A stretch of DNA of 64,000 nt from Siphonodentalium dalli (GCA_032622095.1 CP136067.1:121491030-121555029), one strand, 5' to 3'. Positions 10,851 to 22,138 are shown, numbered from the stretch's first letter. Notes: generated by a model not told the origin, from the letters alone. A program made the numbers and translations.

Positions 10851-11954
10851 AGTCTAAAACCAAAAAAAAAAACCTGATATCACACCTATGACTGGGAAAT
10901 GATCTCGTTTAGATCATATGACAGTTTATTCTGTTTCAGAAGCTGTTTTAATTGAAAAAATAATTTCAATCAAATACTGACTGATAGGCATTTGTCTTCC
11001 ACATGCAAATGGACATACATTGGAGTTTCCAGGTGAGTGTGTGATGAGAGTATGCTAGGTCTAACTAGGTAGTCAAATGGAAAATCTAATGCATTGATGT
11101 AGTGGACAAATACAGTAACCCACACACAACACTTGTATAAGGTATATTCATCCAGTTTTCCAAAAAAACAATTTATAAATTTCCCAACATATCCAGTGAG
11201 ATATCATTTTCCCCTGCAAGCTATTACATGAACCAAACATGTGTTTTGGCTATATTAAGCTAATAACATCTCAGGACTTGGAACTCAATCTTCACATATT
11301 GACATATTTTGTAAATAATTACATAGAGAGGATATTATTTACCAGGCTGCAATTGGAAATATTATTTTATAAATTGCTGATATCTGCAAACCTTTAGGTT
11401 ATTGTGCTTGGTACACACAATTCCATAATTTCTAACTATTTCCTGATTAGTCGGTCAATCAGCCCATTATCTAGCATTATTCCATACCACTTATGTTAGT
11501 CTAGTGTGGCAACTTCAATTATACTAAATAACAAGCAGCCATTATGCCGGACTTGGATACTTCAGGTGTTGTGAGAGTACAAGATCATCTGAGTTGATAC
11601 ACATACAAATATTTCATTGATTAGTTTGATGCACTGATCACAGTTCTTTTCTAGCCATTAATATTGATAGTCACATTAATGTTTGGGATATTTGCTTCCT
11701 CTTTTTCCATGCACACAATGATCTACATGTTAGCTTAAATGCCTTAGTTACATCAGGACAAGTTCGTTTATTTCAATTTTGCATTTCTCGAAGCTCCTTT
11801 ACAAAGGGTGACGGGAATGAAGTTTTTCACCTTACCGTCCCATATGCAACATGCCATAGCTTAATGTCATCTCCACTAAGGTCCATATGAGGTACCAGTA
11901 ACATAAATATTATGTTTTTGCAGTTATAATATATTTTAAACTGTTACAAATGTC
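10851..11954. other. Gene-free AT-rich stretch
   Basis: More than 1 kb with no open frame above 60 codons and no repeat I recognise. Looks like intergenic or intronic sequence. Confidence 0.5.
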
Positions 11955-12085
11955 AAATTTGGCCACAAAAGGTCTTTAGTAAAAAAATTGCACGAGGTTG
12001 TAAAAAAGTTGTTTTTTGACACTCGGAGCATCCACCAACACCAGCATACCTTCCTGCACATTTTGTATTACCCCCCCCCCCCGGG
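11955..12085 (-). repeat. G-run repeat V, reverse copy (V2)
   Basis: Read on the minus strand: G run, taatacaaaatgtgcaggaa, ggtatgctgg, then caacttttttac. This parallels V1 (G run, tagtaaaaaatttgcaggaa, gttatgcc). The C run on the + strand lies at 12070-12083. Confidence 0.5.
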
Positions 12086-12655
12086 CACGTAAAATTCATA
12101 TGTAGCCCAGAATACTTTATGTATTTTGGGCCTATTTTGGTCCCCAAACCCGCGACGAATGCAGGGAGTACTGCGCTTAATTCGAGGCGTGGCGATTATG
12201 AGTATATATATAGCATTAAAGATACGGGCGGTGTTGGCGGTGGGTATGCTGTTAAAATATTCACCTCCGTCAAAAACCGCCATAAACAGAAAGAATAGTA
12301 AAATATAGACATACTTTGTTCTTATACCAATCAGAAATATGGCATAAACAGTATGTTATTGTCAATTATTTTTCTTTTGTTATGGAAACAAAAGCAAAAA
12401 ACGTTACGTTTCCTGGCTTTTCTTTAGATCCGGATATGGTAAGCATAAAGAGCGTTGTTTGTTACTGTTTTCCTGATATGGAAATAATAAAGAGCGTTTA
12501 TATCATTTGTGTGCGATTAACCAATAGAATTGCGCTGTGTTATGTACACAGAAGGACAACTTCTGTAACACGAGCAGGCTCTTGTTTACGTACACCATCG
12601 TACGTCTTGACGAAAATATACTATTTACGCGCTGATTATGTTTGACATATATATA

Positions 12656-13035
12656 CATTGCTGCTGTGCCATACCTCCTATATACATATATATATAAGAT
12701 ACCTTAAAATGTGAATATAGTGTCCTAAGTGCGACGTCGGAATACAGCGGCCATTCGAGCTTCCTTTTTTGGGGTTGCTTCGGTGGCCGTGTGGTATTGA
12801 CGTCGGACTTTGAGTCGCAAGGCGCGCTCGCCGTCGGGCCTGGGCTCGCATCCCACCCAATCTCAAAAAATTTGCATTGTCTCAATAATCAAATTTGCTT
12901 TTAAAAATAGGCGCCTGGTGTGTTGTATAGTCCCAAGCATGTTCTAAGAGCAATGCTCGCCATGTTTCGGAGGCATAAAATATATAACATTGCTGCTGTG
13001 CCATACCTCCTATATACATATATATATATTTCAAC
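12656..13035. repeat. Pair of ~41-bp direct repeats, 332 bp apart
   Basis: The phrase cattgctgctgtgccatacc followed by tcctatatacatatatatat occurs at 12656-12696 and again at 12988-13030. The two copies flank the tRNA-like head at 12772-12862. The repeats are far too long for an ordinary target duplication. They may be 3' tails of two SINE copies, one of them headless. Confidence 0.7.
12772..12862 (+). repeat. tRNA-derived SINE head (pol III promoter)
   Basis: The sequence ggtggccgtgtggtattg (about 12783-12800) resembles the D-arm A box of Leu/Ser-type tRNAs (tggccgagtggt). gggctcgcatccc at 12842-12854 fits the T-arm B box (ggttcgaatcc). The spacing between boxes includes a longer variable region, as in class II tRNAs. 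The stretch is GC-rich against an AT-rich background. An anticodon-stem-like tcggac...gtcgc lies between. No full cloverleaf with an acceptor stem is evident, so this is a SINE head rather than a working tRNA gene. The likely 3' tail is at 12988-13035. Confidence 0.6.
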
Positions 13036-13104
13036 ATTGCTTCTGTTGATGGCGATTTGAACAAATATGAATATTTCTGCAACGAACGCCGCCCGTGCCT
13101 TTAA

Positions 13105-14060
13105 GTTGGAATTCAATAACAGTTGGAAAACTTGAGATAGAGGTCAAATGAACTTTACCATCCTGTACCACCCTGTACCGCCGATGGGAATTTGTTCTGG
13201 CATGTGGTGTTAATTGAAATTGACTGACACACTACACAGGGACACCTTCCCAACTTTGGGCAACATTTTCAACAGTTGGAAATTTCATGCCTGACGCAAC
13301 ATTAATGGAAATTAGTGCATATTTATTGCAACAAAACAGTGAATGTACATGTACGCTCTTTATTTTCACATGTTGGAGAAAAAAATCGTTGCTTCCTCCC
13401 TGAGGTGAAGATCTTTATGACTTAAATAAGACATTATGGCCGCATGTATATAACTTATTATGGAATAAAATACTTGCGTTTGAGTGTTGATTTAGTCCTG
13501 AATTCGGGCGGTTAAGACACCCATAACCCCTGACGTCGCCACGCCTATATATATGAATCCAGAAAGAAAATTAATGTTTAAAAATAGCCCATGCAAAATG
13601 CGTTGGAATTCTATACCAACAGCTGGAAATGTTGATATTACTGTTGGAAAATTCTTACATAAAGGTGCGACCAAAGTAATTTGTTTTCAGAAGCGTTGTT
13701 GGAAGTTGCTTTAATTTTTCCATCCAATATTTAGAGTATATAGTAAATGTTTTTAAACCGCGAGATGAATATTTTCATATATATATACGTTAAGTCAAAT
13801 TTGGGCACCGTTGATTTGAAATGCTATATATAGCTGAAAACCTTTCTGTGCATATTGTGTCATATGGAAACATTTAAACCGGAGGGGCGATTTAGGAATT
13901 TTTCTTGTCCAGGATTGATGTAAAATCTAAGTTGGACTACCCCGAACGAAGACCTTGATGCCTTGTTACTGTTTATAATCAACATGTTTGCATAGGATAT
14001 CAACACACGGTGCGCATGTGCATATAAAAGCCTGGAAAAGATCGTCGTTATCTGGAATCT
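13105..14060. other. Gene-free stretch with T-like phrases
   Basis: Scattered caacagttggaaaa / ccaactttgg phrases around 13110-13290 and 13615-13650 suggest decayed family T material. No gene seen. Confidence 0.4.
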
Positions 14061-14424
14061 TTAACCCTTTACCCAACAAAACGGCCAAAAACGGGCCAAA
14101 TAAAGCTTCAAAAGCCTAAAATATCTTCGGTCTGTCTCAATAGAGAACCATACAAATATGGATATCATTGGAACCGGCTCCTTGACCACATTGTGATAGT
14201 TACAGTTATGCCCTGTGCCAATGCATTCTCTTATATATGCGAGTCGACCATAGGTCGCCTCGCATATATAAGAGAATGCATTGGCCTAACATTCTTTAAC
14301 AATTTTATAATTTTTAATGTGTTAAGCCAATGCATTCTCTTATATATGCGAGGCGACCTATGGTCGACTCGCATATATAAGAGAATGCATTGGCACAGGG
14401 CCCTTCTGTTGGGTAAAGGGTTAA
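14061..14424. mobile_element. Family E, CCCTTTACCCAAC shell with two hairpins (copy E3)
   Basis: TTAACCCTTTACCCAACA at the left and TTGGGTAAAGGGTTAA at the right form terminal inverted repeats with TTAA borders. Two 69-bp hairpins lie at 14217-14285 and 14326-14394. The first has centre gagtcgaccataggtcgcctc. The second has exactly the reverse complement of that centre, so the two hairpins are themselves inverted relative to each other. The pair is framed by ccctgtgcc and ggcacaggg. E4 is the same element in opposite orientation. Confidence 0.9.
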
Positions 14425-14724
14425 TACAATAGCTGAAGCTTAAAATAATCATCAAAGTCAAAGTATCCACTGAAGGTATATATAATTTAAAGGGGACGCA
14501 AATAGAATTTCCAAATGCTCCCCTTGAACCCGACTCAAATTTATAACATCTGTGAGCTCTATTTGCACTTTCCCCGGCTTGGGTTGAGAACTTGAGATTA
14601 TCCAACTGGTTCCCAAGACTGTTCAACTGTTGGAAATACCAAATTGAAAATGTCCATTTTAGTAAAACTATTTTATCGAAGGTAGAAATATTGTGAGTTT
14701 TGTATAAAAATAACACCGTTCACA

Positions 14725-15172
14725 TTAAAGTTTTTTTTTAATTTTCGAGTCACCGATTATTTATTTTATAGTGCCTTGATATACGATTTTAATAACAATC
14801 CACGGCATAAAATAAAATTCATCGCCATTTGGAGCGTCTGTATCGTAAAAGGTACCCATAGAATGTTAAAAAATAGCGGAAATCATAGAAACATTTCCCC
14901 CGTTTCGCTCCCAGAATGCAACATAATTCAAACTAAGATATAGAGTTATTCCCCTTCCATTGAAAATTAAAGACTTTGCAGTACAAACCAGATGAAACTT
15001 AAGCACAAAAACAAGCGGTACCTCAACACAAACAACATGTTCACAGTTTATTACACCGGACAAGTTGATAACACAATGTTTTGGAGATTCCTCTTTCAAA
15101 TGGTATATAATATTGCATGTATTTTATATAATGTGATCTGGGGGTTCGAAAATTAAGTGGTGCTTTGAACGT
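14725..15172 (-). mobile_element. Family D MITE (copy D1)
   Basis: Landmarks in order are aattttcgagtcaccgatta, tagtgccttgatatacga, cccagaatgcaacataattc, atatagagttattccccttc, acaatgttttggag and ttcgaaaattaagtgg. The left border is TTAA (14725-14728). The right terminal TTAA is not preserved. Related copies: D2, D3 and D4. Confidence 0.75.
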
Positions 15173-15594
15173 GCTAGTTGAATAATACAGTTATCGGAAC
15201 ACTTTTAACCAATTTTTGGTGTGAAATTTCCAAATAATGTCGAGTCCGTTGAAAATGTATACCAAAGTTTCGCCCCCATGTCGCCACGTCCCTGACACCT
15301 GGTTCGGCCTCGAGGTTCACAATGGAGACCTGTGCATAAAATATCGACGCTAGCGAGCATGTGTACTCAGAAAAGCCTGGGATAAATGTTCGTTATCTGG
15401 AATCTGTATTGCAACAAATGAAGCTTGAAATAAGCTTGATCATCACACGGGACGTCTCCGCAGAGCGCAAGGTGACTTAATGAGGGCGAATTACAACACG
15501 AAATTAGAACTATTTGCCCACGAGAACGCATAACCGTTTTTTATGTGTGTGCACGTAGACGGCTATAATGAGCCAGAATGTTGGTCTTAAAATT
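15173..15594. other. Mostly unrecognised; T-type end phrase near 15266-15293
   Basis: The phrase cccatgtcgccacgtccctg is the T family terminus. The rest shows no repeat or gene I can name. Confidence 0.4.
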
Positions 15595-15700
15595 GTACTT
15601 ACATTCTTACATTTAATGATATAACTACGATCTATATAGATATATATGTACTTACGTTCTTACATTTAATGATATAACTACGATCTATATAGCTCGTTGG
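15595..15700. repeat. 53-bp tandem duplication
   Basis: The phrase gtacttacattcttacattt, continuing taatgatataactacgatct, starts at 15595 and again at 15648. Only one base differs in the first part (acattc versus acgttc). Recent local duplication. Confidence 0.85.
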
Positions 15701-16189
15701 TTGCGTGGTTACTGGATAAAGGTATAATAAGGGTAACAGGTTAATTTTCACGAAATCTATTTTACTTTTCATTTAGATTCTAGTGTATAAATTATCACGA
15801 GTGATACACAACAGGAGCCATTTTGTTTTATATTGAAAAGCTGAAACAGGCTTTATTCAGCATCGAATGGGGGCTGCGTCCCTTTGTGCGTTAGCCGCAT
15901 GCGGCCCATGTGTGCGCTTCGCGCACATGACAGATAGTTCCTACTCTTTTATAAAAAAAAAAATATATTTAATGCTACTTCAATATATTATCGGGCAAAT
16001 AGGCAAGTTGCAAAACAGAGTTCAGTCCCCTCGCTACGCTACTGTTTCCAAGTTCCAGATGAACACCAATATTATTTTGTCAATTTTTCAATAACAAAAT
16101 GATATTCTTTGGTATTTATATGTCATATGTGGTTTTCAACATACATGTACATGTATATTCAACAGAACAAAGCAGAACACAATGTTAAT
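15701..16189. other. No gene recognised
   Basis: A 75-codon frame at 15867-16094 begins in a short GC-richer patch (gccgcatgcggcccatgtgt, then gcgcttcgcgcac). That patch is made of small palindromes. No domain is recognisable. Confidence 0.4.
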
Positions 16190-16265
16190 TTAACCCTTTC
16201 AGTGCCAAGTCCAATTTTTATATCAACCCACATTTCCTTGGTCATTTTTCAAATTTAATGATTAT
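16190..16265 (+). mobile_element. Family E, CCCTTTCAGTGCC shell, isolated left end
   Basis: TTAACCCTTTCAGTGCCAAG followed by tccaatttttatatcaaccc matches the E8/E2 end in reverse (ggttgatataaaaatcggac...). Only the terminal ~70 bp remain before family A sequence takes over at about 16275. Confidence 0.7.
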
Positions 16266-16274
16266 AATAATCAA

Positions 16275-16683
16275 AAAAATTAAGCGATTTTGGGGGTAAA
16301 AAATATTTGATTCGAATCGAGTAACCCATCTATCAAAGTTCAGAGTTATTAGATACCGATTTTTGAAATCTATTATTTTTAACCATCGAAGCTTATTAGT
16401 GGCCCAGTAAAAAGTCGACGAGCCGAAGGTCTCGGACCAAATTGCGGATGAAGATGTATAACTCTAAAATCAAGAGGCTTTGTGTTGATAATAAGGCCAA
16501 ATTTCGTCGAACAACATGTTGATACATAACACGTTCGGGCAATTTCATACTATAGTTGACAGTGGTTTGCATTATTTTTGGGCAATTAATCGCCCGTTCT
16601 GATAACTAATGCGGCATTTCTAAAAATGTTGTTGTTGGAATCTGATGATATGGGGACCATCGAATCGGAATGAGTACCTTTAA
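16275..16683 (+). mobile_element. Family A MITE (copy A3)
   Basis: Contains the full A body: gggggtaaaaaatatttgat, gtggcccagtaaaaagtcg, accaaattgcggatgaagatg, aacaacatgttgata and gatgatatggggaccat. It ends gagtacctTTAA. The left terminus (AGATGCATAATCC) is missing where it meets the isolated E end. Confidence 0.8.
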
Positions 16684-16914
16684 ATTAAGTGTGTATGTTG
16701 TCCTACAGTCGTTGTTGTCGTAACTAAACTAACTGGACCCCGGGATACATCTTTAATGCTATGTTCACACAATGGATCAATCTTTAATGGTTTGTTCACA
16801 AGCTGGATACGTCTTTCAGGGCATATTCACAAGGTGGGAAAATTTCCAGAAAATTCGTCGCAGAGGACCATATTAGTATTTCGTGGCTACGAAATAAAAA
16901 AAAATCCCCATGTC

Positions 16915-17265
16915 CGATGACGACGATGATGATGTTCATTATAATGACGATAGTAATGATGATGATGACTATGGCGATGATTGTGTGACCATGATGTCGA
17001 TGATTAAAACAAAAGCGAAGAAGATAAAAATAATGACGAAGAAGCGACGGTGATGAGCGAGACGACGATGATGATGCCTATGATGATGATGATGGTGATT
17101 ATGATGCTGTTGATGTTGATGGCGATGATGATGAAGGGCGTGATGATGATGATGATGATGATAATGATAATGATGATGATGATGGCGATAATATGATGAT
17201 TATGATGATGTTGATGATGATGGCGATTATGATGAAGGCCGTGACGATGATGATGATGATGGCCA
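16915..17265. repeat. Imperfect (GAT)n microsatellite
   Basis: About 350 bp of gatgatgat with interruptions (ggcgat, aatgat, gttgat). The opposite-strand frame 17004-17303 reads as His- and Ile-rich low complexity and is not a gene. Confidence 0.95.
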
Positions 17266-17469
17266 TACGCCATACTCGGGAGATTGTTGTAAATTATATA
17301 CATAAATTATGAGTGTTCCTTCTCATTCTAAGATCTTTTTGTAAAAATCTCTATTCTGAATTAAGAGAAATAAAGCATTCAACCGAAGTTGGTCATCAAT
17401 TACCTTGATAGATCCAATAGTGTATAGTCAATGGTGGATTCATATAAAATATATAGCTAGTGCTGTCAT

Positions 17470-17800
17470 TTAAAGTGATGTGAAACACTCCGGTATGGTG
17501 ATCCAATAGAAATGAAGAATTATCTTGCTCAAAGTTGTTCATTTCACGAATATTAATCCAAATTGCCAACACACACCGTCATTCTGATATATTAATTAAA
17601 TGCACTGAATCTGGATGGCTGAAATCTTTTGTGTTTGTTTATCGCCGGTTGTTGCGTCCCGAACCCAGATGTAAATATTTACAATTGAGCGTAGTCTTGA
17701 CGATGATTTCTATTGAGTGGTATGGTCGATTTCTTTGAAATTTTCGGCGATGTTAGTAGAATGCTACAGTATTCTCAATTCTCCAATAATGATAACACTA
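17470..17800 (+). mobile_element. Family B MITE, 3'-truncated (copy B2)
   Basis: Begins TTAAAGTGATGTGAAACACT. Follows B1 through acacaccgtcattctgatat, gatgtaaatatttacaattg and gttagtagaatgctacag, then diverges before the normal ATATGTCTTTAA end. Confidence 0.8.
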
Positions 17801-18073
17801 TCATTGCCATCAAGCCACGCCGGAGTCCACTAGGGGTCGACATCAGCGTTTATTGGTATACATGCTTACACGTTAAGGGACTGGCACGTCTTTACAACAG
17901 GTTAATTACATCCTACTGTGTCTGCGTTGGCGGTCAGGAAAAACCAACGAAAAACCTCTTGGGGAAAAACGATGGAAACCTGTTTTCCGAAACCAACATC
18001 TCTAACGCAGCTCGAATGTTCGGAAATTCATTCTAATTGATCAATTGTGCAACACAAACCTGTATACACATTA

Positions 18074-18681
18074 TCTCCTATATATTTTGAAGACCTCTGT
18101 CTGTCTGTATGTCCTTTATAGAATCGAAAACGGGTTGACCGATCGAGACCAAACTTCCTATCCAAGTGTAAAATCCCACGGGAATCATCGACGTCGCATT
18201 TTGGAGAAGCCCAGAGCACCCATTCTCCACTCCCAATCATCAAAATCATTGCAAACGCCACTTGGGGGGGGGGGGGTGGGGGGTTAAGGCATCAACGATC
18301 TTTATATTGACCATATTCGGAGGTGTTAAGGATTAACACTCTTTATTACAACCGAAGCTGCTAAACGGCTACCCATGCGTAAAATACGGATGCAAAACGA
18401 AACGCGGAATGCAATTATCTCGATTAAAAGGCAGAATGGGTTGTTGTGTCATATATGTCCTAGGAACAGGGGAATTTTTCATCGGGTCAGTCTTTGAGGG
18501 ACGGGTACCATGAAATTTGCTATGTGAATGTATCTTGCCCCGGATACGAATTTTATCGGGTCGCCGAGCCCGTGCGACGCCAGCTTCGCGCATGCGCAGA
18601 CCAGATCTCGGAAACGGGTGGAGCTATCGACTTGAAATTTGGTTTTTGAATAGCCCGGACAACGTCGGGCTCATCGGCTAG
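18074..18681 (+). mobile_element. Helitron-like non-autonomous element, first of a tandem pair
   Basis: The 5' end TCTCCTATATATTTTGAAGA is preceded by A. The 3' end is a small hairpin (cccgac / gtcggg type, in gcccggacaacgtcgggc) followed after about 8 bp by CTAG. TC at 5', a hairpin and CTRR at 3', and insertion between A and T are the diagnostic Helitron features. No Rep/helicase is encoded. Inside are (gtct)n-like sequence, gaccgatcgagaccaaac, and part of a 121-bp minisatellite unit. Confidence 0.75.
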
Positions 18682-19040
18682 TCTCATATATTTTGAAGAC
18701 CTCTGTTTGTCTGTCTGTATGTCATTTATACAAATCTACGATTCTCGACCGATCGGGACGAAACTTGGTACGTGTGTGTAGTTTGACCAGGTGGTCGTCC
18801 TTATCGTATTGGCGAGCCCGTGCGACGCCCGTGCAGCGCATGCGCAGACGAGATCTCGGAAACGGGTGGAGCTATCGACTTGAAATTTGCTATGTGAATG
18901 TATCTTGCCCCGGATACGATTTTACCGCGTCGCCGAGCCCGTGCGACGCCAGCTTCGCGCATGCGCAGACGAGATCCCGGAAACGGGTGGAGCTATCGAC
19001 TTGAAATTTGCTATGTGAATGTATCTTGCCCCGGATACGA
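18512..19040. repeat. 121-bp minisatellite units inside the Helitron-like pair
   Basis: Unit landmarks are gaaatttgctatgtgaatg, cttgccccggatacga, gagcccgtgcgacgcc, gcgcatgcgcag and aaacgggtggagctatcgac. They occur once in the first element (about 18512-18645) and about twice in the second (18814-19040), with 121-bp spacing between the latter. Confidence 0.8.
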
Positions 19041-19502
19041 ATTTTATCGCGTTAATAGTTAAAGAGCGTTCGTATCCGCAGTGTCGTTGATAAAGAGCGT
19101 ATGCGTGTAAAGTGATTCTTATGTCTGGGGCCAGACGTGAGTGTGTCTGTATCCAGACATGAGCGTGTTTTGTGATTCTTATTTCTGTCTTCGTACTTAG
19201 GGGCTCCAATGAACGGGGGAGATTTTCAACGGGTAAGTTTTTCCGCCCGAGGACCCACAAAAGTACCTCTTTTAGGGACGGGTACCATCACGGGACGGGT
19301 ACCATCATTTCTCTTGATTAAAAAGGCAGAATTAACTCAAATTAAATTAAAACATTAACGGATTTTGACGAAATTTGATACCTAGGGATACTTTTGTCGG
19401 GGGAGTGTTTTCGACGGGTCAAATCGTGACCCCGACCTGACCTTGACCTTCAAAATGGTCAATACAACGTCAAAGCCCGGACGAAGTCGGGTCACCTGCT
19501 AG
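18682..19502 (+). mobile_element. Helitron-like non-autonomous element, second of a tandem pair
   Basis: Starts TCTCATATATTTTGAAGACC immediately after the CTAG of the first copy, with no base between them. It ends cccggacgaagtcggg, tcacctg, CTAG, followed by T. The pair as a whole therefore sits between a host A (18073) and T (19503). It carries internal repeats of a 121-bp unit (gagcccgtgcgacgcc at 18814 and 18935). Frames across it are spurious. Confidence 0.75.
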
Positions 19503-19975
19503 TATAATATATAACTATAAATTAACATATATAACATGTTCAAATATATACACTATGATCGTGTTCGAATGACACATTATATATTCGTTTAATATAAATG
19601 ACTATAAAACTATTACTTCATAAATAAGGTGCGAACTTTTATTAATGATTATTGAACAAAATTCAACGTCAATTTTCTATAATATGCATGATTTCATGCG
19701 TTATAAGAATCTGTTTCTCAGATATAGTTTCAAAATACGCCTCTCCTTACGTTATTGAACCGTCAATCCATAACATTACTCAAATGTTGGGGGGGGGGTA
19801 TAAAAAACAATTGGAGCTGACCCGACAGGCAATGCGATTTGGCTAGAAATGACACACGCTCTATAATAACGTGACCTCTTTCCATTGTTCATGCACGCAG
19901 CGATAATATAGATCGCTCACTCATTATCACGAACAGTGAATACAATATTTTTCGGCTAATGTGCTTTGCACTAAA
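19503..19975. other. No gene recognised; G run near 19788
   Basis: AT-rich. A 64-codon frame at 19652-19846 ends in repeat-free sequence with no domain. A G run of about ten lies at 19788-19797. Confidence 0.4.
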
Positions 19976-20061
19976 CAATTATCATTATCCAGGTTGGCAT
20001 AACGCCTGAATACTAACTTATCAGTTTCACGAACTCGAACCAGTCCATAATATGTCTTTAA
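19976..20061 (+). mobile_element. Family B 3' fragment
   Basis: The phrases ccaggttggcataacgcctg, atactaacttatcagtttcac and ccataatatgtctttaa are the last ~85 bp of B, ending at TTAA. Confidence 0.8.
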
Positions 20062-20357
20062 ACTGTTTGTCTCCACGATGGGCATTTGAGCATGTATTGG
20101 GCAATGATCTGCCCGCATGAATAAATGTACCATATCCTTGGTGATTGGATCTCAATGCTATTGGATATTGACAATCGCTGTGAGGAGAGCTTTCGAAAAA
20201 AAGGATCCATGTCCCCCCCCCCGAATATCTAGAGTTATTCTACTTTGTTTATCGGGGCATGCCATTGCTAGGCATATGCCACGCGGTGGTATACACCGGG
20301 CGAAATCCCAGCTATTGTACACGCACGAATAAAAACATTCCTGAATAAATAGCTGTA

Positions 20358-20790
20358 TTAAAGGCCCACTTAATTTTCGAATGACCAGATAACATAGTGC
20401 ACAACATAGTCCATATTATATACAATTTGGAAGAGGAACCAAAAATGTATTATATTCCACCAGAATATGAACAGATGTGGCATAGGAGTGTCCACCAAGT
20501 GATAGAGATTCTCAGGTTTATTCAATACTTCGCCCGTTGTCAACCCAGAATGCATCAACATTCAAACTAAGATATAGAGTTATTCCCCTTCCATTGAGAA
20601 TAATAGACTGTACAGTCCGGATCAAAATTAAGCACAGAACACACATCGGTACCTTGACAAAATCAACATGTTCCCAGTTTATTCAACCGGATAAGTTGAT
20701 AAATACAATGTTTTGGAGCCTCCTCTTTCAAAAGGTATATAATATGGAATATGTTGTGATCTGGTATTCGAAAATTAAGTGGGCCTTTAA
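20358..20790. mobile_element. Family D MITE with both ends (copy D2)
   Basis: TTAAAGGCCCACTTAATTTT at the left and AAAATTAAGTGGGCCTTTAA at the right form terminal inverted repeats, with TTAA at both borders. This copy defines the D ends. Internal parts match D1 and D3 (tatagagttattccccttcc; aatgttttggagcctcctct). Confidence 0.85.
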
Positions 20791-21175
20791 TGTTTCTATG
20801 CACGAATAAAAAACGAATATAGAGCCATGCATGATTTATACCACTGTATTTAAATTTTTAATAGTTTCTATTATATCCATAATTATGTTATCCGTGTTGC
20901 CAGCAGCTAACATTAATCATATCATAACTATATTCATAAAAATTCATTTCATTCAATAAAATCAAAATGCGAATCATGCCGCCTGCGCAAATGTCTTTAT
21001 AAACGGTATGTAAAATAGATTTCATTACTCATTTCGAAAACTACGGAGTTAGTGCTCGTGTCTTTTGTGAGGTAAGTTGAGCTTTAAATTTTGCTTGCGT
21101 ATGAAAGTTGGTCCCGCATTTGACGAGCTGATTTAAAATTTTGACGAGTCTGCAATAACCCCCCGCTACCCACTT
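20791..21175. other. No gene recognised
   Basis: AT-rich, no repeat or frame of note. 'ttttgtgaggtaagttgagc' near 21064 contains a donor-like GGTAAGT, but no adjacent coding frame supports an exon. Confidence 0.35.
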
Positions 21176-21667
21176 TTAAGACCCGTAGAGATCATATTCC
21201 ACCACTACATTAAAACCTTGGAACTGTTTTAAGTTTTGACAGGGAACCTTATAAAGTCAAAAAATAATGCGGGGTATAGATTTCTTAGTTACTATCTGTT
21301 CTTAATAATGTACTTCACTGTATGCGAAGGTCCCAACTCGAAATTTCACGATATAAGTGAATTTGTGAGCCATTTTGCTTTGCGTCGCTTACAATTATGG
21401 AATTTATCATGGGTAATTAATTCGGTGTTTATTGCGATATCGGCTCACAAAAGTCAGAGAAAACATGCATTTTTGAGTTGGGACATTCATCTACAGTGTA
21501 GTACATTATTAAGGAACAGATAACAACTAGGAAATATATTCCCCGCGTTATTTTGACGACTTTACAAGGTTCCCTGTCAAAACTTCAAAAAGTTCCCAGG
21601 TTTTGTACTTGTGGAATATGATCTCTACGGGCGTTAGCCAGAGTAGAGATTCGTGGCATGATCTAGG
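21176..21667. mobile_element. Family F long-arm fold-back (copy F2)
   Basis: The left arm ccgtagagatcatattccac...gacagggaaccttataaagt and the right arm actttacaaggttccctgtc...gtggaatatgatctctacgg are inverted over roughly 200 bp. The outer left terminus is missing. The right ends in gattcgtggcatgatcta. The 95-codon frame inside is repeat. Confidence 0.8.
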
Positions 21668-22070
21668 TTCTAGCGCCTAGGAAATTTGTGCCCATATCAT
21701 CAAGATGCAACAACAACAACAACAACAACATTTCTTCAAAATACGCTTTAGTTATCAGAATTGACTAATTGCAAAAAAAATTGCTAACCACTGTCAACTA
21801 TGGTATCAAATTTCCCAAATCGTGTTATTTATCAACATTTTGTTCAACGAAATATGGCCGTATTATCACTCAATTGAGCATCACGAAATCCGAAATTTTG
21901 TCCGAGAAGTTTTTCTGGGCCACAAATAATTGCACATCTCGAGAAATAACAAACTTCAAAAATCGCTATCTGATCACTCTGAACTTTGATGGGTAGGTTC
22001 CTGGACTCGAATCAATTATTTTGTTACACCCGAAGCCAAAGAAATAGTAATTCAGATAATGCATCTTTAA
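21668..22070 (-). mobile_element. Family A MITE, reverse (copy A4), with (CAA)n
   Basis: Matches A in reverse: cccatatcatcaagatgcaa, tatcagaattgactaattgc, aacaaacttcaaaaatcgc, ataatgcatcttTAA. A CAA-repeat at about 21709-21730 is an expansion of the family's gttgttgttgttgg motif. It directly abuts F2. Confidence 0.8.
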
Positions 22071-22138
22071 ACTTATTATCTGAACATTCCCTATGTGTTA
22101 ATTACTCATCAATGATGTTTTAGTATAGAAAGGGTTAA
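22071..22138. repeat. Family W fragment ending in TAGAAAGGGTTAA
   Basis: Carries cttattatctgaacattccc and tagtatagaaagggTTAA. The same pair of phrases, in pieces, occurs near 36745-36800, 42540-42600, 43920-44000, 49877-49896 (inverse), 50980 and 51706. Ends of the CCCTTTC...TTAA kind suggest another TTAA-type MITE. Confidence 0.5.

Larger units (their letters stand above)
12216..13104. mobile_element. Family C fold-back with internal cargo (copy C2)
   Basis: Left end TTAAAGATACGGGCGGTG and right end GCCGCCCGTGCCTTTAA are inverted repeats with TTAA borders. The left half matches C3 (57282-57774), including caaaaaccgccataaacag, tgttattgtcaa and agagcgttt. The right half instead holds a tRNA-like SINE head and a duplicated 3' tail. 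So C2 has gained an insertion or exchanged its right arm. Confidence 0.65.

Noticed and set aside
12772-12862. Functional tRNA gene
   Set aside because: A and B box-like sequences are present, but acceptor and anticodon stems do not close properly, and tail repeats indicate a SINE.
14231-14716. 161-codon minus-strand frame, the longest in the window
   Set aside because: A large part is the E3 hairpins, which give the same CILLYMRVDHRSPRIYK-type peptide wherever they occur. The remainder has no recognisable domain.
17004-17303. His/Ile-rich 99-codon frame
   Set aside because: It is the translated GAT microsatellite.
21064-21080. Splice donor-like gaggtaagttg as an exon boundary
   Set aside because: No open frame with coding character lies upstream.
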